This document shows positions 45,152 to 53,656 of a stretch of DNA of 64,000 nt, piece after piece; the first letter of the stretch is position 1; every line of letters starts with the position of its first letter. Under the pieces are notes generated by a model. It was not told the DNA's origin. It saw only the letters and a program-made list of their open reading frames with translations, and made no database searches. The DNA lies in NCBI RefSeq assembly GCF_012935325.2, contig NZ_JABBYG020000008.1, positions 186,001-250,000 on the forward strand, given 5' to 3'. This stretch comes from Paenibacillus sp. PL91. Its GTDB lineage: Bacteria > Bacillota > Bacilli > Paenibacillales > Paenibacillaceae. The position numbers and the translations under genes are program-made.

Positions 45152-45346
45152 ATGACATATGCTTTGCATGAAACGCTGGAAGTTCATGAAATTGCTGCAT
45201 TCAAGACAGTATGCTTAACAAAGGCTAAGACCATGCATGGGTTAGTTTCAGATCCGGCATTAAAGGAAATTTTATTGTTAGACGTTGACGTATCGACTCG
45301 GCAGCTGGAAGAGCTCGGAGCCATTTTATCCAAAACGACTATATAG
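45152..45346 (+). CDS. Small CotF-like protein (YraE-like)
   Basis: 64 residues, a paralogue of the 81-residue protein at 43337 with the same HETLEVHE opening. ATCGGAGGTGCAACTCGCTC precedes its ATG. Coexpressed with the dehydrogenase, 33 nt upstream of it. Confidence 0.82.
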   Translation: MTYALHETLEVHEIAAFKTVCLTKAKTMHGLVSDPALKEILLLDVDVSTRQLEELGAILSKTTI

Positions 45347-45360
45347 GAGGTGAAAACAGC

Positions 45361-45660
45361 ATGAATACCATCATTGAGCGTTTAACAGGCTTGAATGCAA
45401 TGACCGATCAAGTCATTGCCATGGACTTTCTGGTTACGGCGAAGAGCGGTGTAAGAAACTATGCAATGGCACTAACGGAGAGCGGAACTCCGGAGGTAAA
45501 AGCAACGCTTGCCAAGCAGCTGGATGAAGCGATCGATATGCACGAGAGAATTGTTAATTACATGTTGGAGAATGGGCTATACCACCCATGGAATGTTAAT
45601 GAGCAAATCCAGCTTGACCTGCAAAACATTCAGACAGCTTTGAATACGCCCGTGTTATAA
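45361..45660 (+). CDS. CotF-like spore coat protein (YraD-like)
   Basis: 99 residues, paralogue of the 122-residue protein at 43592 (DQVIAMDFLVTAKSGVRNYAMALTES, MHERIVNYMLENGLYHPW). AGGAGGTG lies 8 nt upstream. Last gene of the cluster, followed by a terminator. Confidence 0.85.
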   Translation: MNTIIERLTGLNAMTDQVIAMDFLVTAKSGVRNYAMALTESGTPEVKATLAKQLDEAIDMHERIVNYMLENGLYHPWNVNEQIQLDLQNIQTALNTPVL

Positions 45661-45674
45661 GGAAGTCATGAATG

Positions 45675-45698
45675 AAAGCACCTGTGAGGGTGCTTTTT
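45675..45698 (+). terminator. Terminator of the coat/dehydrogenase cluster
   Basis: AAAGCACC and GGTGCTTT around a 6-nt loop, then TTTTTG and TTTTA. Confidence 0.85.
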
Positions 45699-45785
45699 GT
45701 TTTATGAATAAATCGCATGTTGAATATTGAAGGAGCTGCAAGGATTGTAAGTGGTTCTCATCCCGGCAGCTCCATTTGAAAAAGC

Positions 45786-47120
45786 TTATACAGCCTGCAA
45801 GCCGGCTTGATTAAGCAGGTTCCATGGCTTGTTGTAATGCGGCTGGAAGAAAAAGTCGACGTAGCTTAATTCGTCCATCGTCATGGCGTTTTGGATACAT
45901 ACCGACAGCGTATTGATCGATTGCGTTAGATCAACCTTCGATAGCACCTGCGCCCCAACAATTCTGCCGCTTTCTGCTTCATAAACGACCTTTAGCGTCA
46001 CTTGCTCGTACGTAGGCATAAACTCGGGACGATAGTTGTCGACGATTGTGACATTTTTCACATTCATTCCCGCAGCAAGCGCAGCCGTTTCCGTTAAACC
46101 AGTCGATGCGATGTTGTAATCGTAAATTTTAATCCCCGATGTGCCTTGCGTTCCGAGATATCTGACTACTGGCTTCATCAGGTTTTTGGCAACAAGCGTC
46201 CCCATGCGAACCGCGTTTGTTGCTAGCGGGATGTACGCATTTTGTCCGGTTGGATTATAGTGGACGGCGCAGCTGTCGCCAGCGGCAAATATATCGGGCT
46301 TGCTCGTTCTCATATAATTATCGACGATGATCGCTCCGTTTGGCAGCATGTCGACTTGGCCTTTCAGCAGCTCCGTATTAGGACGGAAGCCGATGCAGAG
46401 TACTACGAGGTCTGCCTCATATTGCCCAGCAGTCGTATTGACTGTCGTAACGCGGCCATCTGCACCTGCAAACGAAGTAACGGTTTCGCCGGTAGCGATT
46501 GTAATGCCTTTATCAACGAGCGCTTGCTCGGTGACATCGGTAAATTCTTGGTCCAAATATTTATATAAAATGCGTTCCATATTGTCGATCAAGGTGACCT
46601 GCTTGCCAAGCTGCTCAAAGGCTTCAACAAGCTCTATGCCGATATAGCCGGCGCCGATGACGGCAATGCGGTTCGCATTTTTAGCTTTTTCAATAATCGT
46701 CTTCGAATGATTATAGTTTTTGCATAGCACGATATTCTCAAGCTCGATTCCTTCCATTTGCGGAATAATCGGCCACGAGCCTGTCGTAACGACGAGCTTA
46801 TCGAAGGTATCTGTAAATTCGCCGCCGGTAACAAGGTTGCGGACTTGAATCGTTTTGGCATCCGTATCTACAGCCAGAACATCATGGCGCATATGCGTCG
46901 TTACGCCAAGCTTAGCGAGCTGGTCGGGCGTAGCGTAAAATAGCTGCTCGGCATCTTTTACAACACCGCCTACATGCAATGCGATTCCGCACGATAGGAA
47001 CGAGATGTTGTCGTTCCGTTCATATACCGTAATGCGAGCCTCGGGGTAAAGCTTAGCCATTTGGGTAATAGCAGCAGTTCCTGCGTGGGTGCAGCCAATA
47101 ACAGCAATGTTCATCGTCAT
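45786..47120 (-). CDS. nox: FAD-dependent NADH oxidase (Nox/CoA-disulfide reductase family)
   Basis: 444 residues. N-terminal FAD site (IAVIGCTHAGTAA), active-site C44 (SFLSCGIAL), a second Rossmann motif for NADH (IAVIGAGYIGIELVEAFEQLG), FAD motif DIFAAGDS and the dimerisation domain. The single redox Cys and length fit water-forming NADH oxidase; CoA-disulfide reductase is the alternative. ATG at 47120 follows AGGAGG. It regenerates NAD+ with oxygen. Two Rex boxes upstream tie its expression to the NADH/NAD+ ratio. Confidence 0.9.
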   Translation of the reverse strand: MTMNIAVIGCTHAGTAAITQMAKLYPEARITVYERNDNISFLSCGIALHVGGVVKDAEQLFYATPDQLAKLGVTTHMRHDVLAVDTDAKTIQVRNLVTGGEFTDTFDKLVVTTGSWPIIPQMEGIELENIVLCKNYNHSKTIIEKAKNANRIAVIGAGYIGIELVEAFEQLGKQVTLIDNMERILYKYLDQEFTDVTEQALVDKGITIATGETVTSFAGADGRVTTVNTTAGQYEADLVVLCIGFRPNTELLKGQVDMLPNGAIIVDNYMRTSKPDIFAAGDSCAVHYNPTGQNAYIPLATNAVRMGTLVAKNLMKPVVRYLGTQGTSGIKIYDYNIASTGLTETAALAAGMNVKNVTIVDNYRPEFMPTYEQVTLKVVYEAESGRIVGAQVLSKVDLTQSINTLSVCIQNAMTMDELSYVDFFFQPHYNKPWNLLNQAGLQAV

Positions 47121-47180
47121 ATCAAACGCCTCCTATTGTATGTGCAAAGTACGTGAGCCGTATTGGCCGCCGACCTTACA

Positions 47181-47198
47181 ACGTGAATTATTTCACAA
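47181..47198. promoter_or_regulatory. Rex operator 1
   Basis: ACGTGAATTATTTCACAA matches TTGTGAA-N4-TTCACAA at 16 of 18 positions counting free bases; 61 nt before the nox start. Confidence 0.85.
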
Positions 47199-47209
47199 TA
47201 TACATTACT

Positions 47210-47227
47210 ACGTGAAAACATTCACAA
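47210..47227. promoter_or_regulatory. Rex operator 2
   Basis: ACGTGAAAACATTCACAA, the same motif 29 nt further from nox. On the minus strand TTGTGA here, 17 nt, TGTATA may form the nox promoter between the two boxes. Confidence 0.85.
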
Positions 47228-47476
47228 CCTCTTCTTGCTTTTATCATATTCGCTTTAAGGAAAATTGACAAGGGCTTCTGAAACTTTTTTTGCTATAAGA
47301 ATTGAATTTTCAGACAATTTGACACGACTTAGCCACAATTCAGGGTGGGCGGGTAAATCGGAGAGAGCGTCAGTTCGCAAATGGTTCTGCTTATAGCGGG
47401 TTTATGCCGTTTTCATTTTTGGCAGTTTTCGATTACACTCATACTGAAAGCACAGCAATGCTGAGGAGGAAATCAG

Positions 47477-48229
47477 ATGGAGTCAGTCTACGACGATAAA
47501 ATAGTACTTATAACAGGTGCCGGAGCGGGAATAGGCCGTGCGCTTGCAATCGCCTACGCAGAGCAAGGAGCGCTTCCCGTTCTAGTGGATAAGAATGAAG
47601 CTGGACTAGAGCAGACAGGCGAGCTGCTCCAAGAGGCTGGCTATGATTCTCTATCCTTTGTAATTGATATGAGCAAGCCGGATGAGGTCGCAGGGCTGTT
47701 CCGCGATATTGAGACAATACTAAGCAGGCTGGACATCGTCATTAATAATGCAGGCTTTGGCATATGGAAGTCACCCTATGATCTATCTATAGATGAATGG
47801 GACGACGTCGTGAACACGAACCTTCGCGGGACGTTTGTCTGCTCCCGTGAAGCGGCCAAGCTGATGCGGACAAGCGGCGGCGGAGCTATCGTAAATATTT
47901 CCTCGACGAGAGCGACGATGTCGGAACCGAATTCGGAAGCCTATGCCGCCTCGAAGGGCGGGATTTTGTCGCTTACGCATGCGATGGCCGTGTCGCTTGG
48001 CCCGGATCGCATTACGGTCAACGCAATCTGCCCAGGCTGGATCGAGACAGGCGATTACGATAAGCTGCGCCCGGAGGATCACACGCAGCATCCGTCACAG
48101 CGCGTTGGCAAACCAGCGGATATCGCGCGCGCGTGCCTCTACTTAACCGACCCTAACAATGATTTTGTAACGGGTACCCATATTACGATTGATGGCGGCA
48201 TGACGAGAAAAATGATCTATGAGGAATAA
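47477..48229 (+). CDS. Short-chain dehydrogenase/reductase
   Basis: 250 residues, classical SDR. NAD(P)-binding TGAGAGIG, NNAG, and catalytic Y156/K160 (YAASK) with the Ser of NISS upstream. D38 after the second strand (VLVDKNE) favours NAD over NADP. GAGGAGGAAATC precedes the ATG. Its end overlaps the convergent AraC-type gene by 13 nt. Substrate unknown; sugar- or polyol-type dehydrogenases of this form are common beside rhamnosidases. Confidence 0.9.
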   Translation: MESVYDDKIVLITGAGAGIGRALAIAYAEQGALPVLVDKNEAGLEQTGELLQEAGYDSLSFVIDMSKPDEVAGLFRDIETILSRLDIVINNAGFGIWKSPYDLSIDEWDDVVNTNLRGTFVCSREAAKLMRTSGGGAIVNISSTRATMSEPNSEAYAASKGGILSLTHAMAVSLGPDRITVNAICPGWIETGDYDKLRPEDHTQHPSQRVGKPADIARACLYLTDPNNDFVTGTHITIDGGMTRKMIYEE

Positions 48230-49119
48230 CCTCGTGGTGTGGCAGCAGGATGTGACGCTTGGCGAAATTGAATTGGCGTCATGCCGATCAGCTGCTTGAA
48301 TAGGCGGTGGAAATGCTTCATGTCGTGAAAGCCGACAAGTGGAGCGATTTCCGCCGCTGTTTTTGTTGTTTGCTCAAGCAGGATACAGCTTTTCTCGATA
48401 CGCTCCTTGCGGAGCAGGCTTGTAAACGTAAGTCCCGTTGAGGCTTGAATAATCCGCTGCACCTGCCGCTCGCCAAGCTGAATCTGCCTCGAAACGTCGC
48501 GCAGGGAAAGAGGCTCGTGCAGCCGCGAACGTATATAGTGGATAATAATGTCCATACGCTCATTGGGCGCGATAGCATTAGACGGAAAGCTCTCGTTCTC
48601 TAGACGGCGCTCCAGCAGCAGAAGCAGCTCAAGCAGCATAGCGAGCAGCATCGTATGAAAACCCAAGCGGGCTTGCTGAGATTCCTGAAGCATCCGGTCG
48701 AATAAGCTCCCAAATTCCTGCCTATGTTCACGGAAGGGTATCCAGTCCTTCATTACATGGGAGCCGATATGTTTAAAACGATAGGAATTTAGCGTATTTG
48801 GCATCGTGCTCGTAAGGGAATCAAGGACCGATTGCTCAAAGATGCAGTTGCCGACGATTAGATGGCTATCCGCAGCCGAGGAGGACGGCCTAAATACATG
48901 AGAGATACCGATTGGAATAAAAAATAAATCCCCTTTCGTGACGCGCAGCGCCTTATCTCCAATATAATGAAAGCCGCTGCCTTCCCATACATAACAAATC
49001 TCCACAAATTCATGCGCATGCTCGCGCAGCTCGAATCGCTCGCTTACCCGATTAACGAGAATCGAAAGCTCATCATTAAAATATAGCTCGCCCTTGGTAA
49101 GCTGGACATTTTTTTTCAA
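48217..49119 (-). CDS. AraC-family regulator with cupin sensor
   Basis: 300 residues. N-terminal cupin-like domain (REHAHEFVEICYVWEGSGFHYIGDKALRVTKGDLFFIP) and C-terminal AraC double helix-turn-helix (LSLRDVSRQIQLGERQVQRIIQ, TAAEIAPLVGFHDMKHFHRLFKQLIGMTPIQFR). It is divergent from the GH78 gene, with 171 nt between, so it most likely activates that gene on sensing rhamnose or a rhamnoside. Confidence 0.9.
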   Translation of the reverse strand: MKKNVQLTKGELYFNDELSILVNRVSERFELREHAHEFVEICYVWEGSGFHYIGDKALRVTKGDLFFIPIGISHVFRPSSSAADSHLIVGNCIFEQSVLDSLTSTMPNTLNSYRFKHIGSHVMKDWIPFREHRQEFGSLFDRMLQESQQARLGFHTMLLAMLLELLLLLERRLENESFPSNAIAPNERMDIIIHYIRSRLHEPLSLRDVSRQIQLGERQVQRIIQASTGLTFTSLLRKERIEKSCILLEQTTKTAAEIAPLVGFHDMKHFHRLFKQLIGMTPIQFRQASHPAATPRGYSS

Positions 49120-49290
49120 TCGGAAGCGCCCCTATTCTATGAAAATATGAAAGAAAGCCACTCAGTCGTATACGCTTACAAAGCTATCACATGTCATTTT
49201 ACACCTATATATTTGTCGTAATCAACCCATTAGCCTGTTCTTTCGCTGCTGTACAATCAGAGATAATACGGTTAAGGAGCTGACGCTAAA

Positions 49291-52182
49291 ATGAATCATG
49301 CATGGCAGGCAAATTGGATTTGGACCGAAGGGGAGGAGAGTCCTCGTAATGAGTGGCACTGCTTCCGTAAAACTTTCATGGTGCCGCTGGAAGGCTGGAG
49401 TGAAGGCTCACTTCGCATAACGGCGGATTCTAGATATGTGTTGTATGTCAATGGCAAGAGGCTGGGACGGGGGCCAGTTCGTTCATGGCCGGCTGAGCAA
49501 TCCTACGATACCTATGAGGTGGGGCATTTGCTTGAGCCCGGCAAGTTAAATACGATTGCGGTGCTGGTTATGCATTTTGGCATAACGACCTTCTATTATA
49601 TTCGCGGGCGCGGCGGCTTGCTGGCACAGCTGGATTTGCTGCGGGAAGACGGCAGCGTTCTAGAGACGGTGAGCAGTGATCAATCATGGCGGACAGCTCG
49701 TTATCTCGGCCAGCATTCACGCTCTACACGTATGGCATGTCAGCACGCTTTCTCGGAATATGTGGATGGCGCGCTGTGGAGCGACGACTGGAAGGAACGT
49801 GAGTATGCAGATAGCGGCTGGGCATCAGCGATTGTCATAGCTGCGGTAGGGGAAGGGCCATGGACGACGCTCATTCCCCGCTATATTCCTTTGCTGACGG
49901 AAGAGCAGGTTTTCCCGAAGCGAGTAGAAGCGCTAAACAAAGTGAAAACCTTTCATTGGACGGCTGCGATAGATGTGCGTAACCATTTGGTAGCAGGCAG
50001 TGAGAATCATGCGAATCATCTCGAATGTACCGGTTATGCAGCGACACTACTGCAACTGGAAGAGCCTGCTTCCGTTATACTCGGTGCTGCTTTTGGCGAA
50101 GGAATCGTTGCAGCTACGTTGAACGGAAAGCCGATTGAGGCATTTGGCAGGAAGGACGTCGAGCGCTATGCAGAGCTGGAGTTGGATGCCGGCGAGCATT
50201 TGCTGCTAGTGGACGTGTCCGGCCAGTCTCATCCCGGCATTATTCATCTGGGGCTATACTGCGAGAAGCCATTTGCATTTCGCTCGCCGTGGGAGAGCGA
50301 CGAGAAAGAGCAATCCGTATTTTGCTCAATCGGCCCGTTCGAAACGGCAATTCACATCGATCATCAGCCGAAGCAGCCGTTTAATCGCCAGCATCCTCTT
50401 TATACGGAGATCATAGGCTCGGTAGCCTCTGCGGGAGATCTAGCAGGCTATGCCGATTGGGTGAAGCCGATTCCGAACAAATTTGTGAGCGAAGCCGATG
50501 TATTTGCGCTATGCGTGTATAAAAAGGAAAGCACCGCATTAGCTATCCCAGCAGCCTTGCAGCAATTGGTCATTCCAAATGCGGAAGCGGGCATCGTTCC
50601 TATTTTCAACGGGGCGGATACGGAGATGGTTATCGATTTTGGCAAAGAATACTCTGGTTATTTGACCTTCGAGATAGATGCAGATGCGGGCACGGTAATT
50701 GATTTTTACGGCTTTGAATATATGAACAGCCATTTCCGGCAAGATACTTACGGTCTTGATAATACGATTCGGTATGTTTGCAGGCAGGGCAGACAGCTAT
50801 ATGTATCTCCGATCAGACGCGGCTTCCGCTATCAAATGGTAACGGTGCGGGGTGCTGCGAGGCCGGTTAAGTTTTATGGGTTGTCATGCTTGCAGAGCAA
50901 TTATCCGGTTGCGGAGGTCGGCAATTTCCAATGCGCAGACCCTCTGCTTAATGATATATGGCAAATTAGCCAGCATACGACGAAGCTCTGCATGGAGGAC
51001 ACCTTCGTTGATTGTCCCGCTTATGAGCAGGTGTTCTGGGTAGGGGACAGCCGCAACGAAGCGTTAATCAGCAACTATTTGTATGGCGTAAACGATATTG
51101 TAAAGCGTTGCCTCCGGCTGGTTCCGGGCTCGAAGGACCAGACGCCGCTGTTAGTCAATCAAGTGCCAAGCGGCTGGAACAGCGTCATTCCGAACTGGAC
51201 TTTTTTCTGGGCGCTTGCTTGTCACGAGTACTACCTGCAAACGGGAGACCGCGACTTTGCGAAGGAAATGTACGTGCATATGAAGTTTACGTTGAAGCAT
51301 TACGTAGACAAAATAGATGGAAACGGGCTATTCAACATTAAGGGCTGGAATTTCCTTGATTGGTCGCCGATCGATCAGCCGAATGATGGAGTCGTTGCGC
51401 ATCAGAACATGTTTCTTGTCAAAACGCTGAAAGCGGCAGCCGAGCTAGCTATAATCGCTGATGATTCCGCTGGAGCTGATTGGCTTGCAAGTGAAGCGGA
51501 AAAGCTTTCGACCGCGATCAATGAGCATTTGTGGGATGAAACGAATCAGGCTTATATTGACTGCATTCATGCAGATGGGCGCAGATCGGAGGTGCTCAGC
51601 ATGCAGACGCAGGTTGTTGCAACTCTGACAGAGGTTGCTAAGGGCGCGCGGCATGAGCGGCTGGCGCAATATATGGAGCAGCCGCCAGCGCATTTTATAC
51701 AAATCGGAAGTCCGTTTATGTCGTTCTTCTATTATGAAGCTTTAGCTAAATCAGGCAATGCGCAGCAAATCGTAGATGACATTCGCCATCATTATGGCAT
51801 CATGATTGACAACGGGGCGACGACTTGCTGGGAGATGTATCCTAACTTTTCCGAAAATCGTGCGCATGAGGATCTGCTGACACGCAGCCACTGCCATGCT
51901 TGGTCTTCAGCGCCCGCCTATTTCTTAGGGCGCGAGCTGTTAGGCGTGAAAGCATTAACAGCCGCATGGACAGAGGTGGAGATCGCGCCTAATTTATGCG
52001 GGCTTGCATGGGCGAAGGGCAGCGTGCCGCACCCTGGCGGGGGGCGAATCGATGTTTCTTGGAAAGTAGAACAGGGTGGTTCGGCTATGAAGCTAGAGGT
52101 TTCTTATCCCGCGCATGCGAAAGTGAGCATTCGAGTGCCAGAGGGCGTAACGGCAGATATTCGTGAGACGAGATTAGGCTAG
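49291..52182 (+). CDS. Alpha-L-rhamnosidase-type enzyme (GH78)
   Basis: 963 residues, no signal peptide, so intracellular. N-terminal beta domains (GSLRITADSRYVLYVNGKRLGRGPV is the typical opening) precede an (alpha/alpha)6 barrel. D574-C-P-x-x-E579 and D586 (DCPAYEQVFWVGD) match in spacing the substrate-binding acids D567, E572 and D579 of Bacillus RhaB; E848 in GATTCWEMYP matches the catalytic acid region. It releases L-rhamnose from oligosaccharides or glycosides. AAGGAG lies 12 nt before the ATG. Confidence 0.88.
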   Translation: MNHAWQANWIWTEGEESPRNEWHCFRKTFMVPLEGWSEGSLRITADSRYVLYVNGKRLGRGPVRSWPAEQSYDTYEVGHLLEPGKLNTIAVLVMHFGITTFYYIRGRGGLLAQLDLLREDGSVLETVSSDQSWRTARYLGQHSRSTRMACQHAFSEYVDGALWSDDWKEREYADSGWASAIVIAAVGEGPWTTLIPRYIPLLTEEQVFPKRVEALNKVKTFHWTAAIDVRNHLVAGSENHANHLECTGYAATLLQLEEPASVILGAAFGEGIVAATLNGKPIEAFGRKDVERYAELELDAGEHLLLVDVSGQSHPGIIHLGLYCEKPFAFRSPWESDEKEQSVFCSIGPFETAIHIDHQPKQPFNRQHPLYTEIIGSVASAGDLAGYADWVKPIPNKFVSEADVFALCVYKKESTALAIPAALQQLVIPNAEAGIVPIFNGADTEMVIDFGKEYSGYLTFEIDADAGTVIDFYGFEYMNSHFRQDTYGLDNTIRYVCRQGRQLYVSPIRRGFRYQMVTVRGAARPVKFYGLSCLQSNYPVAEVGNFQCADPLLNDIWQISQHTTKLCMEDTFVDCPAYEQVFWVGDSRNEALISNYLYGVNDIVKRCLRLVPGSKDQTPLLVNQVPSGWNSVIPNWTFFWALACHEYYLQTGDRDFAKEMYVHMKFTLKHYVDKIDGNGLFNIKGWNFLDWSPIDQPNDGVVAHQNMFLVKTLKAAAELAIIADDSAGADWLASEAEKLSTAINEHLWDETNQAYIDCIHADGRRSEVLSMQTQVVATLTEVAKGARHERLAQYMEQPPAHFIQIGSPFMSFFYYEALAKSGNAQQIVDDIRHHYGIMIDNGATTCWEMYPNFSENRAHEDLLTRSHCHAWSSAPAYFLGRELLGVKALTAAWTEVEIAPNLCGLAWAKGSVPHPGGGRIDVSWKVEQGGSAMKLEVSYPAHAKVSIRVPEGVTADIRETRLG

Positions 52183-52198
52183 AAGGTTTAGAAAACAG

Positions 52199-52240
52199 AG
52201 AGAGCCATGCTGCAGTTGCTGCGGTATGGCTCTCTTTTTT
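52199..52240 (+). terminator. Terminator after the rhamnosidase gene
   Basis: AGAGAGCCAT and ATGGCTCTCT with a 17-nt partly paired loop and a T6 tract. Confidence 0.9.
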
Positions 52241-52295
52241 CGTAGGAAGCAGCAGTCTTCCGGCTGTACAAAAGGGACGGGGCGATGCGGTAAGC

Positions 52296-52370
52296 ATGCA
52301 CTGGACAAGCTATAATCCAATTACGCTGGAGCAGCACTTGGATCAAATGGTGGATTGTCTTGTGAAATAA
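52296..52370 (+). pseudogene. Possible gene tail or leader peptide of 24 residues
   Basis: ATG to TAA frame reading like the end of a helical protein (PITLEQHLDQMVDCLVK), with no ribosome site and a stop just upstream. It resembles a gene tail left after deletion. The rest of the gap 52241-52475 shows nothing further. Confidence 0.25.
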
Positions 52371-52475
52371 TTGCGGGTAATATTCATATGCTCCCGTTCA
52401 GAGCGGGCATAACGGAATTGCTTAGAGCTCATAATAATGGAAGCAGCTATTTTTTAACAGGTCAGGAGCATACCT

Positions 52476-53213
52476 ATGCATACAGAAGCGGTTTCCATTG
52501 TTGATCACAAAATCAAAGTCATTGAGAGTGACAAAGGCATCATTTATTTGGTTGGGCCGATTCAGCTTCCTGTGAAAATGGATGAAGGGGAGGCGATATT
52601 CCAGTGGTATTGCTGGCTGCTATGCGAGGAGAAGCTGGACGATGCGGAATCCATTATCGAGAAGCTATCCGCAATCAATTTGGCTGAGATGCAGCAATCC
52701 AGCGTGCTTGTGTACGGTAGCTTTGAGCAAGCGGAGGAAGCTTGGATTCGCATGCACAGCATTTGCCACACAGGCGACATCTTCGGAAGCAAGCGCTGCG
52801 ATTGCGGCTACCAGCTGCATGAATCGATGCGCATGATTGTTCAGAATGGCTCGGGTGCTTTATTTTATTTGGCGAATCATGAAGGCAGAGGTATTGGGCT
52901 GTTTAGTAAAGCGATGGCGTATTTGCTGCAAGAGCAGGGCTACGATACCGTTGAGGCTAATGTGGAGCTGGGTTTTGTTGACGATGCGCGCAATTATGGC
53001 GATGCCATACGCGTATTGAAGGCTCTGCGATCTAAGCCGGTCTCTCTGATTACGAACAACCCGCGAAAGCTTGATGCGCTTCAGGCAGCCGGACTGGAAG
53101 TGTCGAATCGCATTCCGCTATGGGGAGATCGATCAGAGTATAATGAACGGTATTTGGAAACCAAAATAAATCGTTCCGGTCATTTTGCCGCAAGTGTTTG
53201 TCCGAACGAATAA
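52476..53213 (+). CDS. Divergent stand-alone GTP cyclohydrolase II
   Basis: 245 residues. Zinc-binding C97, C108 and C110 (CHTGDIFGSKRCDCG), GTP-binding EGRGIGL and the late motif ITNNPRKLDAL identify RibA-type GTP cyclohydrolase II. It converts GTP to 2,5-diamino-6-ribosylamino-pyrimidinone phosphate with loss of formate and pyrophosphate. The usual HSECLTGD is HSICHTGD, and the N-terminal LPT motif is LPVKMDEGEA, so it is divergent. It is not fused to a RibB domain and not in a rib operon. No FMN riboswitch is visible upstream. It may serve riboflavin synthesis as a second copy or a deazapurine/pyrimidine secondary pathway. Confidence 0.85.
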   Translation: MHTEAVSIVDHKIKVIESDKGIIYLVGPIQLPVKMDEGEAIFQWYCWLLCEEKLDDAESIIEKLSAINLAEMQQSSVLVYGSFEQAEEAWIRMHSICHTGDIFGSKRCDCGYQLHESMRMIVQNGSGALFYLANHEGRGIGLFSKAMAYLLQEQGYDTVEANVELGFVDDARNYGDAIRVLKALRSKPVSLITNNPRKLDALQAAGLEVSNRIPLWGDRSEYNERYLETKINRSGHFAASVCPNE

Positions 53214-53231
53214 AGGCCCTGAAAATTGGAT

Positions 53232-53285
53232 AGGGCTGCCTTGCCAGTACATAAATGCACTAGCCGGACAGCCCTGTTTGTATTT
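53232..53285 (+). terminator. Possible weak terminator
   Basis: AGGGCTG (53232-53238) and CAGCCCT (53269-53275) with a long loop, then GTTTGTATTTTAT. The rest of the gap to 53656 shows no gene; TATAAT occurs twice (about 53542 and 53571) without clear -35 partners. Confidence 0.4.
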
Positions 53286-53656
53286 TATATTTAACCGGAC
53301 CTCTTCATGAGCGAAAGGCCGTATGGAATCCCCTTGTTAACAGCAAACAGCATGTGTACCAAGTTGTCTAAAACTCGCATTCTAAAACAACGAAAGCCCT
53401 ACCTCTCTTCCGTCCTCGCGGCTCCGATGACCGCGCCAGTGTGAATCAGAAATACATCACGTAACAGGTTTGAGAATTAACAGCAAAGAAATCAAAATCC
53501 GAGGAAAACAATGAATCTTACTGGGGATTTGCTGGGGTTAAATATAATACGTTCTTTCTATAATACTACACTTCATAATGAATTGCAACATCTAAATGGA
53601 AAACGCATGACTTTTACCTTTCTGGATACTCTAGAGATGGAAGGGGGGAAGTCAAA

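Noticed and set aside
52371..52475. Search for an FMN riboswitch before the GTP cyclohydrolase II gene
   Set aside because: None of the conserved FMN aptamer blocks is visible in this interval or in 52241-52370.
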